A stretch of DNA of 64,000 nt from positions 248,001 to 312,000 of the forward strand of contig NZ_MZXW01000004.1 of the NCBI RefSeq assembly GCF_004123905.1. The letters are read 5' to 3'. The notes below the pieces were generated by a model that worked only from the letters and a program-made list of their open reading frames with translations, made no database searches and was not told the origin of the DNA. A program made the position numbers and the translations under genes. Positions 1-7,813 of the stretch are shown piece by piece. Position 1 is the stretch's first letter. Every line of letters starts with the position of its first letter. Source of the DNA: Bradyrhizobium betae. GTDB lineage: Bacteria; Pseudomonadota; Alphaproteobacteria; Rhizobiales; Xanthobacteraceae.

Positions 1-1083
1 TATCATGCGGATGCTGTGAACGCGGTCGCTTTCCTGAAAGACGGCCGCATGATCACCGCCGGTGCCGACGCCCGCATTGCAGTGTGGACGGCGGGCCGGC
101 AGCGGCCCGACCAGGTCCTGGAGGCCCATACCGGTCCTGTCGTCGCACTTGCCGTCTCGCCGGACGGATCGAAGCTCGCCTCTGCCTCATGGGACCACAC
201 CGTGCGGCTCTGGTCCCTGGCCGACGGCGCGTCCCGTGCGTTCGAAGGTCACGCCCAGAATGCGAATGGCGTCGCCTTCGCTCCGGACGGGATGTCGCTC
301 GTGAGCGTCGGCTACGACCTTGCACTGCGCATCTGGCGCTTGCCGGAGGGCGGGCCTGAAACGGTGGCATTGCCGGCGCCATTGAACGCCGTCGCCATCG
401 CCCCCGATGGGGAGATCGTCGCGGCAGGGGCGGATGGCAAGCTGCGCATGCTGACCACTGACGGAAAGCCGGCGGGCGAGATGGCCGCAGGCGCGTCACC
501 GATTGTCGCGTTGGCGCTTTCCGACGACGGGGCACTGATCGCCGCCGCAGGCATCGGCGGCACTGTTGCCATTGTCGAGCGCAAGTCGCGGAGGGTGTTG
601 CGGACGCTGGTGGGGCCCGGTTTCCCCGTCTGGTCGGTCGTGTTCCTGCATGATGCAGCGACGCTCGTGACCGGAGGTGCCGATGGAAAGATCCGGCGCT
701 GGGATGTGCAGAGCGGTGAGCCTATCGGTTCGAATCTGTTTGGGTCATCAGCGGATCCGCTGGCCGCCTATGCGGGCGATCATGGCGCCGATGTCTTTCG
801 CGCCTGCGTTGCCTGCCACACGCTGTCGGCGAAGGAGCCGCAACGTGCGGGGCCGACGCTTGCCGGATTGTTCGGCCGGAAAATCGCCTCGCTCCCCGGC
901 TATCGGTTTTCCGAGGCCCTCAAGACGATGGATATCGTCTGGACCCCCGAGACCGTCGCAAAGCTGTTTGAAGTGGGACCCAACGCCTACACGCCGGGAA
1001 CGAAGATGCCGGAGCAGCGCATCGGATCGGCCGAAGACCGCCGCGCATTGACCGACTTCCTGGCCCGAGCGACCTCGCAATAG
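1..1083 (+). CDS. WD40-repeat protein with C-terminal cytochrome c domain (5' partial)
   Basis: The reading frame is open from base 1, so the gene starts upstream of the window; 360 residues are visible. The first ~250 residues are WD40 blades, seen as repeated SPDG/APDG turns and strands ending in DHTVRLW, DLALRIW and GKIRRWD. A c-type cytochrome domain follows, with the haem motif CVACH (C-x2-C-H) inside FRACVACHTLS, and a later TKMPEQRI segment supplying the likely axial Met. Such fusions are periplasmic electron-transfer or scaffold proteins. It is convergent with the poly-ferredoxin and lies next to the formate dehydrogenase genes, so a role in passing electrons from formate is plausible but inferred. 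Confidence 0.85.
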   Translation, partial: YHADAVNAVAFLKDGRMITAGADARIAVWTAGRQRPDQVLEAHTGPVVALAVSPDGSKLASASWDHTVRLWSLADGASRAFEGHAQNANGVAFAPDGMSLVSVGYDLALRIWRLPEGGPETVALPAPLNAVAIAPDGEIVAAGADGKLRMLTTDGKPAGEMAAGASPIVALALSDDGALIAAAGIGGTVAIVERKSRRVLRTLVGPGFPVWSVVFLHDAATLVTGGADGKIRRWDVQSGEPIGSNLFGSSADPLAAYAGDHGADVFRACVACHTLSAKEPQRAGPTLAGLFGRKIASLPGYRFSEALKTMDIVWTPETVAKLFEVGPNAYTPGTKMPEQRIGSAEDRRALTDFLARATSQ

Positions 1084-1114
1084 GTGAGGCCATGCGGATG
1101 GGGAATGGTCGCGC

Positions 1115-3139
1115 CTAGCTCTTGCTGTCCGGCCGGCGCAAATAATCCTCGGTGGTTCGGGGCGGCGCGCGCTCCGGCACGCCCTCGAACGGATCGAACT
1201 GCTGCTCGCTCATCACGATCACGCGACAATCCGCGCACATCCTGATGGCGTCGAGACGCTTGTTGCCGGCCGGATACATCCAATGCCGGCCCTCCAGCTT
1301 CGTTGCGATCCGATCAATCGTGCTTTTCACGCCGAACGCCGTGCCGCAGCGGATGCACAGCGCAGGCTCTTCCTCCTTGATCACAACAGCGGACGCGCGG
1401 CCGGCGCGGAAATCGATCTGGGGCTTGAGCGTGATGACCTTCTCGGGACAGGTGCTCTGGCAGAGGCCGCATTGCACGCAGGCATCTTCGACGAGTTTGA
1501 GCACCGGGCGTTCGGGATCGTCGCGAAGCGCGCCGGTCGGGCAGGCAGAAACGCAGGAGAGACACAGCGTACATCCGTCGGTATTGACGCTCACCGCACC
1601 GATCGGCGCCCCCCGGGGTAGCACAATGACATCGACCGGCTTCGGCGCGAGGCGATGCAGTTCGCTCAGGGCAAAGCGAAGCAGGTCGCGCCGCTTGCCG
1701 ACGGTCCTGAATGTCGCAGGCGTCTTCACCGCAGCAAAGTGCCCGACGCCCCTCAGTCGCTCCAGCAGTGCATCGGGATCATCCGTTTCGATCGCCGCGA
1801 CCCGGCGCCCTTCAAATCCGAGGCCCGCGAGGATGGCCTCTGCCATGTTGATCGTCTGCGTGAGACCGGTCACATCATGCCGCGGCTTGCCGCGGAGCAA
1901 AAACCGGAACGCGGATGCCCCATAGGCAAAGGCGCCGATGACGGCCTCGAGCCCGACCTGCGTCACCTCGTTGACGGCAAGAGGGATGACTTGCGCAGGC
2001 AGGCCATCGCCGTGCCGCGCAAGCGCGTCGATCAAAGGCGTGCCATGCTGGCCCTCGTGCAGCAACAGGACCGGGTTCGATCCGCCGGCCTGATGATAGG
2101 CGAGCAGCATGGCGCGGATGGTCTGAAGCTGGGTGTCCGCGGGCGGCAACGCGTAGGACGCCGCGCCCGTCGGACAGGCGGCGGCGCATTGGCCGCAGCC
2201 GGCGCAAATCTCGGCATCGATGGCGACGTGATTGCCGGCCGGAGTGATCGCGCTCGTGGGACATAGATCGAGACAGCGCCGGCAGCCGGTCAGATTGGAG
2301 CGCGAATGGGCGCAAAGGTCGGGCGTGAACTCGATGTATTTTGGCTTATCGAAGTGTCCGACGAGATCGCGCGCACTAAGGACGGCGCGGAGCATGGCGC
2401 CCGGGTCCTTTGGGTCGGCCCGCAGGTAACCGTCGCGCAGATCATGCGCTGAAAACAGCGGTCTGTCTCCTGATAGGTCAAGGACGATGTCGCAACGGGA
2501 GGTGGCGCCGTTGCGTGGAGGTTCAAAGGCGTAGTGATCGCGCGAGGAGGGATGGGGGCGAGCGTAGTCGTCGATCGTGAGCTCGAAACCACCAAAGTGT
2601 CCTCTGGCGTTACGAATGGTTCCCTTCACGACCGGGAAGGGCGTTGCCAAAGGCGATATGGTCTCGCCGGGCTCCCTCAGCATTACCGTCACATCGAGGT
2701 GATCCGAAAGCAGCCGCCCGGCTTCGATCGTTGCCTCGTCCCGGCCATAGATCAGGATGACCCCGTCGCTCGCAAGCGTGACCAGCGGATAATCGGGCGC
2801 CTGCACGGCGCTCGCTGCGAGCAGCGCCGCCATTTTGGGGCCCGCTTGCGCGCCTTCGGTCGACCAGCCTGCCGTCTCGCGAACGTTTACGAAAGCGACG
2901 GGCGCGGAACGCTCGCTCGCTTCCTCCGCAAACAAGGATTGCTGATACGTGCAGGCGACGGTCAGCGGGCCCTCAGCCGTTGCGGCCGCACGAAAGTGGT
3001 CGAGCTCCGCGCCGCACAGGTGACGAAAGCACTTGATTTCGCTGTTGCCGCATCCGCGCCTGATCGCGGCCGCATCAAGCCGCATCGTGTCTTCACACGA
3101 GCAAATCAGGATGGTCCTCGCTGGCTGCTCCAGGTTCAT
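1115..3139 (-). CDS. 4Fe-4S poly-ferredoxin, formate dehydrogenase-associated
   Basis: A 674-residue iron-sulfur protein. I chose the ATG at 3139 because GGGAGGG lies directly upstream; the frame runs open to 3373 but that extension looks unrelated. Four ferredoxin-type clusters are visible: CRRCLDLCPTSA, CAGCGQCAAACPTGA, CTLCLSCVSACPTGA and CVQCGLCQSTCPEKV. There is also an N-terminal Cys-rich stretch (ICSCEDT, CFRHLCG) and a C-terminal CIRCG...CADC pair that may bind zinc or another cluster. It matches the large cytoplasmic 4Fe-4S protein commonly encoded beside fdh operons in Rhizobiales. It is transcribed divergently from the accessory operon starting near 3198, sharing a short promoter region. 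Its exact reaction is unknown; an electron-transfer or assembly role is inferred. Confidence 0.88.
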   Translation of the reverse strand: MNLEQPARTILICSCEDTMRLDAAAIRRGCGNSEIKCFRHLCGAELDHFRAAATAEGPLTVACTYQQSLFAEEASERSAPVAFVNVRETAGWSTEGAQAGPKMAALLAASAVQAPDYPLVTLASDGVILIYGRDEATIEAGRLLSDHLDVTVMLREPGETISPLATPFPVVKGTIRNARGHFGGFELTIDDYARPHPSSRDHYAFEPPRNGATSRCDIVLDLSGDRPLFSAHDLRDGYLRADPKDPGAMLRAVLSARDLVGHFDKPKYIEFTPDLCAHSRSNLTGCRRCLDLCPTSAITPAGNHVAIDAEICAGCGQCAAACPTGAASYALPPADTQLQTIRAMLLAYHQAGGSNPVLLLHEGQHGTPLIDALARHGDGLPAQVIPLAVNEVTQVGLEAVIGAFAYGASAFRFLLRGKPRHDVTGLTQTINMAEAILAGLGFEGRRVAAIETDDPDALLERLRGVGHFAAVKTPATFRTVGKRRDLLRFALSELHRLAPKPVDVIVLPRGAPIGAVSVNTDGCTLCLSCVSACPTGALRDDPERPVLKLVEDACVQCGLCQSTCPEKVITLKPQIDFRAGRASAVVIKEEEPALCIRCGTAFGVKSTIDRIATKLEGRHWMYPAGNKRLDAIRMCADCRVIVMSEQQFDPFEGVPERAPPRTTEDYLRRPDSKS

Positions 3140-3197
3140 CCCTCCCGAGATGGCGACGAAGAACGGGCTCGCGCCGATCCTTTGCCTCGTATAGATA

Positions 3198-3989
3198 TTG
3201 TCAATCGGGAAAAAGGAGAAAGCGGAGGACGGCCTGCGGTCGATTCCAACCAGCCACGCTTCCAGGGCGGAACCCATCCAATTGCCGCCACCCTTTAGCT
3301 TGGTCCGGTTGCGCGAGCGCGGAGACGCATTTGCCCATGCATGCCGCATTGCACCCGAAAGCGGCGCCGGCACGCTGGTCTATGTCGGACGGTTCGACCT
3401 CGCCGAGTTCGCGGTGGTGCTGGAGCCGGCCGAGCCGCTGACCACCGCACGCCGCGCCTTTTACGCCGGCATGGTTGCCCTGACGGACGCCCTGCGCGCC
3501 TATGCACCGCCGGCCAAGGAAGTTGCGATCGGTTGGCCCGACGCGGTGAGGGTTGATGGAGGGCTGATCGGAGGGGGACGACTGGGCTGGCCCGCATCCG
3601 CGGACGAGGATGAGCCGCCGGGCTGGCTCGTATTCGGGGCCATGGTCCGGACAGTCATGATGAACGATCATGATCCCGGTGTTCACCCGCTCGCCTCCGC
3701 CCTAGACGAGGAAGGGTTTGGCGAGGCCGGCGCGGTGCAGGTGACGGAGAGCTTTGCGCGGCACCTGATGCGGGCGATCGACTGCTGGAAGGTCGATGGA
3801 TTTGACAGCGTCGCGTGCGAATATCTCGGTCGCATCTCCCACGAGCGGCAAACGGTCCGTCAAATCGATAATCGCGGCGATCTGCTCACACGCCGCATCG
3901 GCAGTGACACGACCGAGCGGGCCGACCTTGTTAAGGCGCTCGCCACGCCATCCTGGCTCGATCCTGATCTCGGAGGGCCAGGGTCGTGA
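3198..3989 (+). CDS. Biotin/lipoate A/B protein ligase family protein
   Basis: First gene of an overlapping accessory run for formate dehydrogenase. The core begins around PIQLPPPF and contains GTLVYVGRFDLAEFAVVLEP, IGWPDAVRVDGGLIGGGRLG and GWLVFGAMVRTV, the layout of the BirA/LplA-like catalytic fold seen in the family found beside fdh genes. The start is uncertain: the frame opens with TTG at 3198, a second TTG occurs near 3288, and the family usually starts just before PIQLPPPF, so the first ~28 residues may not be translated. The stop overlaps the next start (GTGA). Its substrate is unknown; cofactor attachment or an assembly role is inferred from family and context. Confidence 0.8.
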   Translation: MSIGKKEKAEDGLRSIPTSHASRAEPIQLPPPFSLVRLRERGDAFAHACRIAPESGAGTLVYVGRFDLAEFAVVLEPAEPLTTARRAFYAGMVALTDALRAYAPPAKEVAIGWPDAVRVDGGLIGGGRLGWPASADEDEPPGWLVFGAMVRTVMMNDHDPGVHPLASALDEEGFGEAGAVQVTESFARHLMRAIDCWKVDGFDSVACEYLGRISHERQTVRQIDNRGDLLTRRIGSDTTERADLVKALATPSWLDPDLGGPGS

Positions 3990-4480
3990 AAAAGGCGGTG
4001 AAACTTCTACGCACCATCGCGCTCGATGCCTCTGACACCTTCGTGTTTGACCTGCCGGCAGTATCAGGCGAATGGGTCGTCTCCGGCGCCTTCCGCTTCT
4101 GCGATCAGGATCCGGCGAAGCTGAGCGGAAAGGCGCGCGCCGCCTTCCGCAGCGGCTTTCTCGGCGTGCGATCCTGGGGATGGTCGACGCTGGCGCAGAT
4201 TGTTCCGGCGACCGAGGACGATTGCCAGGCGCTGATAGAACTCCTCGCCAGGCAACTCGTTGATCGGTTCGGCGCACCGGACATCGCCATTGCGAGGACC
4301 GCCGCGGAAGAGGAAGTCGCCTTTGCGCAGTCGCTCTGCACGCATCCGATCAGCTCGCTCATTGCGGTCCACCGTTCGGCGCGCGACGGCGAAGTCCACG
4401 AGGCCTTCCGCAAGCTGCAACTGCGGGAAGGGCAGGGGCATGGCAAGGCATTCTCGTTCATGGAAGTTGAGGATGAATGA
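3986..4480 (+). CDS. DUF6505 family protein
   Basis: A 164-residue protein starting at GTG 3986, overlapping the preceding stop by the GTGA pattern, and overlapping the next gene's ATG at 4473. It has the recognisable DUF6505 features: an N-terminal KLLRTIALDASDTFVFD strand, a GEWVVSGAF segment, an F-RSGFLGV-SWGWSTL stretch and a C-terminal half rich in helices with no membrane segment. No catalytic motif is visible. The family occurs almost only in fdh loci of this type, so translational coupling with its neighbours points to maturation or assembly of the dehydrogenase. This is inference. Confidence 0.85.
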   Translation: MKKAVKLLRTIALDASDTFVFDLPAVSGEWVVSGAFRFCDQDPAKLSGKARAAFRSGFLGVRSWGWSTLAQIVPATEDDCQALIELLARQLVDRFGAPDIAIARTAAEEEVAFAQSLCTHPISSLIAVHRSARDGEVHEAFRKLQLREGQGHGKAFSFMEVEDE

Positions 4481-5480
4481 TTTTTGGATCGCATGCGGCC
4501 ATCATCTGCTCGATCGCGACGAGAGCGGCGGACTTTGTGTCACTGACGAATTCTTGAAGGCTTATTTTGCCCGTCCCGAGCTGATGCCGCCGAGGGACGC
4601 GTGCCCGGTCGAACGAAGACTGCATCGCGATATGCTCGCCGATCCGCGCCGGGCGGTCGGAGCGGACGACGTCACCGCGATCGCCGATGAGGATGCGCGC
4701 GAGAACTGGCGCTTCGTGCTGGGGTTTCGCGATCTCATGTTGCGGCACTCAACGCTCGAGGCTGCGTATCTCTCAGCCCTGCGCTCGCGGTCAAACGATC
4801 TGCCGCCGCTGTTCATCAATCAGCTTGTGCATGTGATCCTGCGCAACGCTCTTGATGGCGACGACGATCCGTTCGTGCTGCGTGCTGCCGAGCTGTTCTT
4901 CCGGCCGCAGCGGATCCTTCCGCATGAACAGGCCTTGCTGCTTGGCGATGATGAAGTCGTCGGCGGTCGCAGCCCGACGCCTATCTTGTCGCTGATCTCG
5001 ATGCTGGGGACCAAGACGGACGCCCAGCTCGATGTGTTGAGCGCGGAAAACGCCGAGAGCTATTGGAAGCGCAGCGACCGGTTCGATATGGCCCTCGATC
5101 TCAGCGCGGGCGGGCGAGGGTCTCGCGCGCTGGCCAAGGCGATGACACGTTGGGTTTGCCATCTGCTCGGGATCGATGTTGCCATTGAACCTCTCACGGA
5201 ACCACGCGAGGTGAGCCTGACCTGGTATATCGGGTTGGACGCTGAAGCCACCAAAATCGGCGATCGGCTTTGGCAAGGCGATGAGCCTGACGAGCACAGC
5301 GCAGGGCAAGTCCTTTCGCTGTTTCGCCTGACCTTTGCGGATCCTGGCCTCGCCATGGAGACCTTGCGGGGCGAGCCGGTCTATCTGATCCTGGCGACGA
5401 CAGCCGATCAGAAGCTGCGCATGAAACCACAGAATCTGTTGACGGGACTCCCGATCAGGCGCCTGGAAGCCATCTCATGA
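4473..5480 (+). CDS. DUF6352 family protein
   Basis: A 335-residue protein. I chose ATG 4473 (MNDFWIACGHHLLD), which overlaps the previous stop by 8 bases; an in-frame extension upstream to 4260 is just the shadow of the preceding gene. The start matches the family signature of a short aromatic N-terminus followed by GHHLLDRD and a helical body (VTDEFLKAYFARPEL, ENWRFVLGFRDL). No cofactor motif is visible. Its stop overlaps the next start (ATGA), continuing a chain of coupled genes. Function unknown; association with formate dehydrogenase maturation rests on conserved context. Confidence 0.85.
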   Translation: MNDFWIACGHHLLDRDESGGLCVTDEFLKAYFARPELMPPRDACPVERRLHRDMLADPRRAVGADDVTAIADEDARENWRFVLGFRDLMLRHSTLEAAYLSALRSRSNDLPPLFINQLVHVILRNALDGDDDPFVLRAAELFFRPQRILPHEQALLLGDDEVVGGRSPTPILSLISMLGTKTDAQLDVLSAENAESYWKRSDRFDMALDLSAGGRGSRALAKAMTRWVCHLLGIDVAIEPLTEPREVSLTWYIGLDAEATKIGDRLWQGDEPDEHSAGQVLSLFRLTFADPGLAMETLRGEPVYLILATTADQKLRMKPQNLLTGLPIRRLEAIS

Positions 5481-5989
5481 GCGCGGTCCTGCCACTCCTG
5501 CGTATCCCCGTCGGCATCGTCGTCGAACGGCGCAAGGCGGAGTCGCCCTGGGCAGATTTTATCTGGCGGACCGCCGCCGTGTTGCCGGACGAACCGGATA
5601 CGAAGCCCTGGACAATCTTGCGGGAGCGGGAGCGCAACACCTTGTTTTATGCCGGCAGCGCAAATGTTGATCTGTACGTGTCGGAAACCGCGCGTTACCG
5701 CGACAATGTTGCTTCCGGCACGCCGAGCATCTGGGTGGTCTTGAGCCCATCCGAGGGCCCCTGGCCCTATGCGATCGCCGCCGCGACCGCTGATCCTGCG
5801 GAAGGAGAGGGGTTTACCGAGGCAGCGGACAATCTGGTTGAAGCCGTACCGATGCCCGCGGTGATGCGCGAGGTGATTGAAAGCTTCGTCGCCGAACACC
5901 ACGTCGAGAGGGAGTTCGTCAAACGCGAGCGACGGCGCGCCGATCCCGAGGCCTTGTCGCGTCGGCAGCATGAGGGCGGGCAAGAATGA
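5477..5989 (+). CDS. DUF3305 domain-containing protein
   Basis: A 170-residue protein with ATGA overlaps at both ends (5477 and 5986). Recognisable DUF3305 elements are IPVGIVVERRKAESPWADF near the N-terminus, then W-ILRERE-NTLFYAG, DLYVSETARYRDN and PSIWVVL. The acidic and basic C-terminal tail (FVKRERRRADPEALSRR) may be a linker. DUF3305 and DUF3306 are almost always adjacent in fdh clusters of Alphaproteobacteria. Biochemical function is not established. Confidence 0.88.
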   Translation: MSAVLPLLRIPVGIVVERRKAESPWADFIWRTAAVLPDEPDTKPWTILRERERNTLFYAGSANVDLYVSETARYRDNVASGTPSIWVVLSPSEGPWPYAIAAATADPAEGEGFTEAADNLVEAVPMPAVMREVIESFVAEHHVEREFVKRERRRADPEALSRRQHEGGQE

Positions 5990-6594
5990 CCGAGGAAGAG
6001 TTCCTCGCACGTTGGTCGCGCCGGAAGCGCGAGTCAAAACCGAATGCTCCGCTGGCGGAAACAGCCAGGCCTGCCGGTGCGGCTCCGGTGCCATCCCGGG
6101 CGGCCGAGGCCGAACTGGAAGTGGATCTCGGCAGTTTGCCGTCGATCGATTCGATCACAGCTGGGACCGACATCACCGCGTTCCTGCGCAAAGGTGTTCC
6201 GCAGGAATTGATGCGCGCGGCTCTGCGCCATGCCTGGTCGGCCGATCCGGCAATCCGCGATTTCGTGGGGCTTGCCGAGAACGCCTGGGACTTTAACGAT
6301 CCGAACGCCATGCCGGGGTTCGGACCGCTCGATTGCTCGCAGGCCGAGGTGGCCGCCTGGGTCGACCGGATCGTCGGAGGCCTGCGTAACGCCGCAGATG
6401 CAACGACTGACACGTCGATGCAGCCGCAAGCGCGCTCGAATGTTCCGGATGCGGTCGTTCTGCACTCTGCTGTGCTCAAAGAGGAGCCGGATGAAGCGGT
6501 CCCCGCGGAGATCGCAGCTCCCATCGCATCGCAACCGGCCACGGAAGCCGATACCGTTCGGCGGCGCACACATGGCGGTGCCCTGCCTCGGTAG
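5986..6594 (+). CDS. DUF3306 domain-containing protein
   Basis: A 202-residue protein starting at ATG 5986, overlapping the DUF3305 stop by ATGA. The opening EEEFLARWSRRKRESK is the family signature, followed by a Pro/Ala-rich linker, the conserved LPSIDSITAGTDITAFLRKGVP segment and helices containing LRHAWSADPAIRDFVGLAENAWDFNDP. The C-terminal ~70 residues are low complexity. It is the last gene of the coupled accessory run; about 130 bases containing an inverted repeat separate it from the chaperone gene. Confidence 0.88.
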   Translation: MTEEEFLARWSRRKRESKPNAPLAETARPAGAAPVPSRAAEAELEVDLGSLPSIDSITAGTDITAFLRKGVPQELMRAALRHAWSADPAIRDFVGLAENAWDFNDPNAMPGFGPLDCSQAEVAAWVDRIVGGLRNAADATTDTSMQPQARSNVPDAVVLHSAVLKEEPDEAVPAEIAAPIASQPATEADTVRRRTHGGALPR

Positions 6595-6663
6595 TCTTTC
6601 GACCAAAGGCTATAGCCTCGACCTATGCGACGGCGATTGACCCTCTGCGGAACCAGGTCTACG

Positions 6664-6691
6664 CTTGCTAGCGCTTTGTTACGTAAGCAAG
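6664..6691. promoter_or_regulatory. Inverted repeat upstream of the HTH-TorD gene
   Basis: CTTGCT and AGCAAG are separated by 16 bases, with the 8-base palindrome TTACGTAA inside the right half. It lies 36 bases before the chosen start of the TorD-like gene, in the only sizeable non-coding gap between the accessory and structural fdh genes. Because the downstream protein has a helix-turn-helix, an autoregulatory operator is possible. No clear -35/-10 pair was identified. Confidence 0.35.
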
Positions 6692-6726
6692 ATCAGTCAC
6701 TCGGGTCTCAGGCAACGGAGGTCCAT

Positions 6727-7518
6727 GTGCGTGACGCCGGGCTAGATCGTGCCATTGACGCCGCAGGCGGCGTAGCCCTGCTTGCGCGCAAAATCGGCAT
6801 CAGCCAGCCCTCGATTTCGAACTGGAGCAAGATACCCGCTCAGCGTGTGGTTGCGGTGGAGGCGGCAACCGGTGTTCCCCGCGCGGAGCTGCGGCCTGAT
6901 CTCTATCCCAATCTCCAGCACGAGCGTACGATATCGCGAGACAGCATCGATCCGGTCGATGTCGCGCGAGCGCAGGAATACGCCCTTCTCGCCTCCTTGC
7001 TCGCTGCTGCGCCGTCCAAGAGGTTGCTCGATCGCCTCGCGGGTTTGAGCGGAGATGGGACCCCGCTCGGTCAGGCCCACGCAGCCTTGGCGGACGCTGC
7101 TTCGCGTGCGAACGCAGGTCAGCTCGAGCGCGAATATTTTGACCTGTTCGTTGGTCTCGGCCGCGGTGAGTTGCTGCCCTACGCCTCCTACTATCTGACC
7201 GGCTTCCTCAACGAACGCCCGCTGTCACGCCTGCGGGCCGATCTCGCGGTACTCGGCATTGAGCGCGCCGAGAACAATTCCGAGCCCGAGGATCATGCCG
7301 CCGTCCTTTGCGAGATCATGTCAGGAATGGCTGACGGCCGCTTGGAAGTGCCGTCCGTCGCGCAGCGCGCTCTATTCGAAAAACATGTCCTGTCCTGGAT
7401 GGGTCGTCTGTTCGCCGACATGGAGCAGGCGGCAAGCGCAAAGTTCTATCGTGCGGTTGGCGCGCTCGGCCGCTTGTTTATCGAGATCGAGAGACAGGGA
7501 TTCTCGTTCGCCAAGTGA
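6727..7518 (+). CDS. TorD-family chaperone with N-terminal Cro/YdaS-like helix-turn-helix
   Basis: A 263-residue protein starting at GTG 6727, which has GGAGG five bases upstream; earlier in-frame ATG 6625 has no such site. Residues ~4-55 (LDRAIDAAGGVALLARKIG, SQPSISNWSKIPAQRVVAVE) form a YdaS/Cro-like HTH. From ~residue 75 on is a TorD/DmsD chaperone domain, with REYFDLFVGLGRGELLPYASYYLTGFLNERPL and a helical C-terminus (MGRLFADMEQAASAKFYRAVG). TorD proteins bind Tat signal peptides of molybdoenzymes and guide cofactor insertion, and two Tat substrates lie directly downstream. The fused DNA-binding domain could couple maturation to transcription; that is inference. Confidence 0.87.
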   Translation: MRDAGLDRAIDAAGGVALLARKIGISQPSISNWSKIPAQRVVAVEAATGVPRAELRPDLYPNLQHERTISRDSIDPVDVARAQEYALLASLLAAAPSKRLLDRLAGLSGDGTPLGQAHAALADAASRANAGQLEREYFDLFVGLGRGELLPYASYYLTGFLNERPLSRLRADLAVLGIERAENNSEPEDHAAVLCEIMSGMADGRLEVPSVAQRALFEKHVLSWMGRLFADMEQAASAKFYRAVGALGRLFIEIERQGFSFAK

Positions 7519-7570
7519 CTTGCCGCCAAGTGACTTGCCGCCAAGTGACTCGCTGCTAAGTGACCAGCAC
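7511..7570 (+). repeat. Four tandem 15-bp units at the end of the chaperone gene
   Basis: Units start at 7511, 7526, 7541 and 7556. The first two are identical (CCAAGTGACTTGCCG), the third has changes near its end and the fourth is degenerate. The chaperone's TGA stop lies in the first unit, and because the unit is 15 bases each later copy repeats an in-frame TGA. It looks like replication slippage duplicating the gene's 3' end; a regulatory role is not evident. Confidence 0.75.
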
Positions 7571-7592
7571 AGGCTGGTCTGGGAGAGATGCG

Positions 7593-7802
7593 ATGAGCGA
7601 TGAAAAGAAGGCGACAGTCGGACGGCGCGACTTCCTCCACAAGGTTGGCATCGGCACGGTGGCTGCCGGTGCCACACTGGCGACGCCACTCGTCGGTTCC
7701 GCGCAAGCCGATAGCGAGAACAACGATGAGAAGCGCAAGGCGCGCTACAAGGAATCCGATCACGTGAAGGCCTATTACCGCGTCAACCGCTATCCCGCCT
7801 GA
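7593..7802 (+). CDS. Formate dehydrogenase region twin-arginine target protein
   Basis: A 69-residue protein. ATG 7593 is preceded by GGGAGAG. The N-terminus carries a twin-arginine motif (GRRDFLHKVG) and a hydrophobic stretch (IGTVAAGATLATPLVG), then a charged tail ending YKESDHVKAYYRVNRYP. This is the small Tat-target family encoded just before formate dehydrogenase alpha subunits (TIGR02811 type). It is probably exported and part of, or needed for, the periplasmic enzyme, though its role is not defined. It is followed 11 bases later by the alpha subunit. Confidence 0.87.
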   Translation: MSDEKKATVGRRDFLHKVGIGTVAAGATLATPLVGSAQADSENNDEKRKARYKESDHVKAYYRVNRYPA

Positions 7803-7813
7803 GGGAGGCTACC

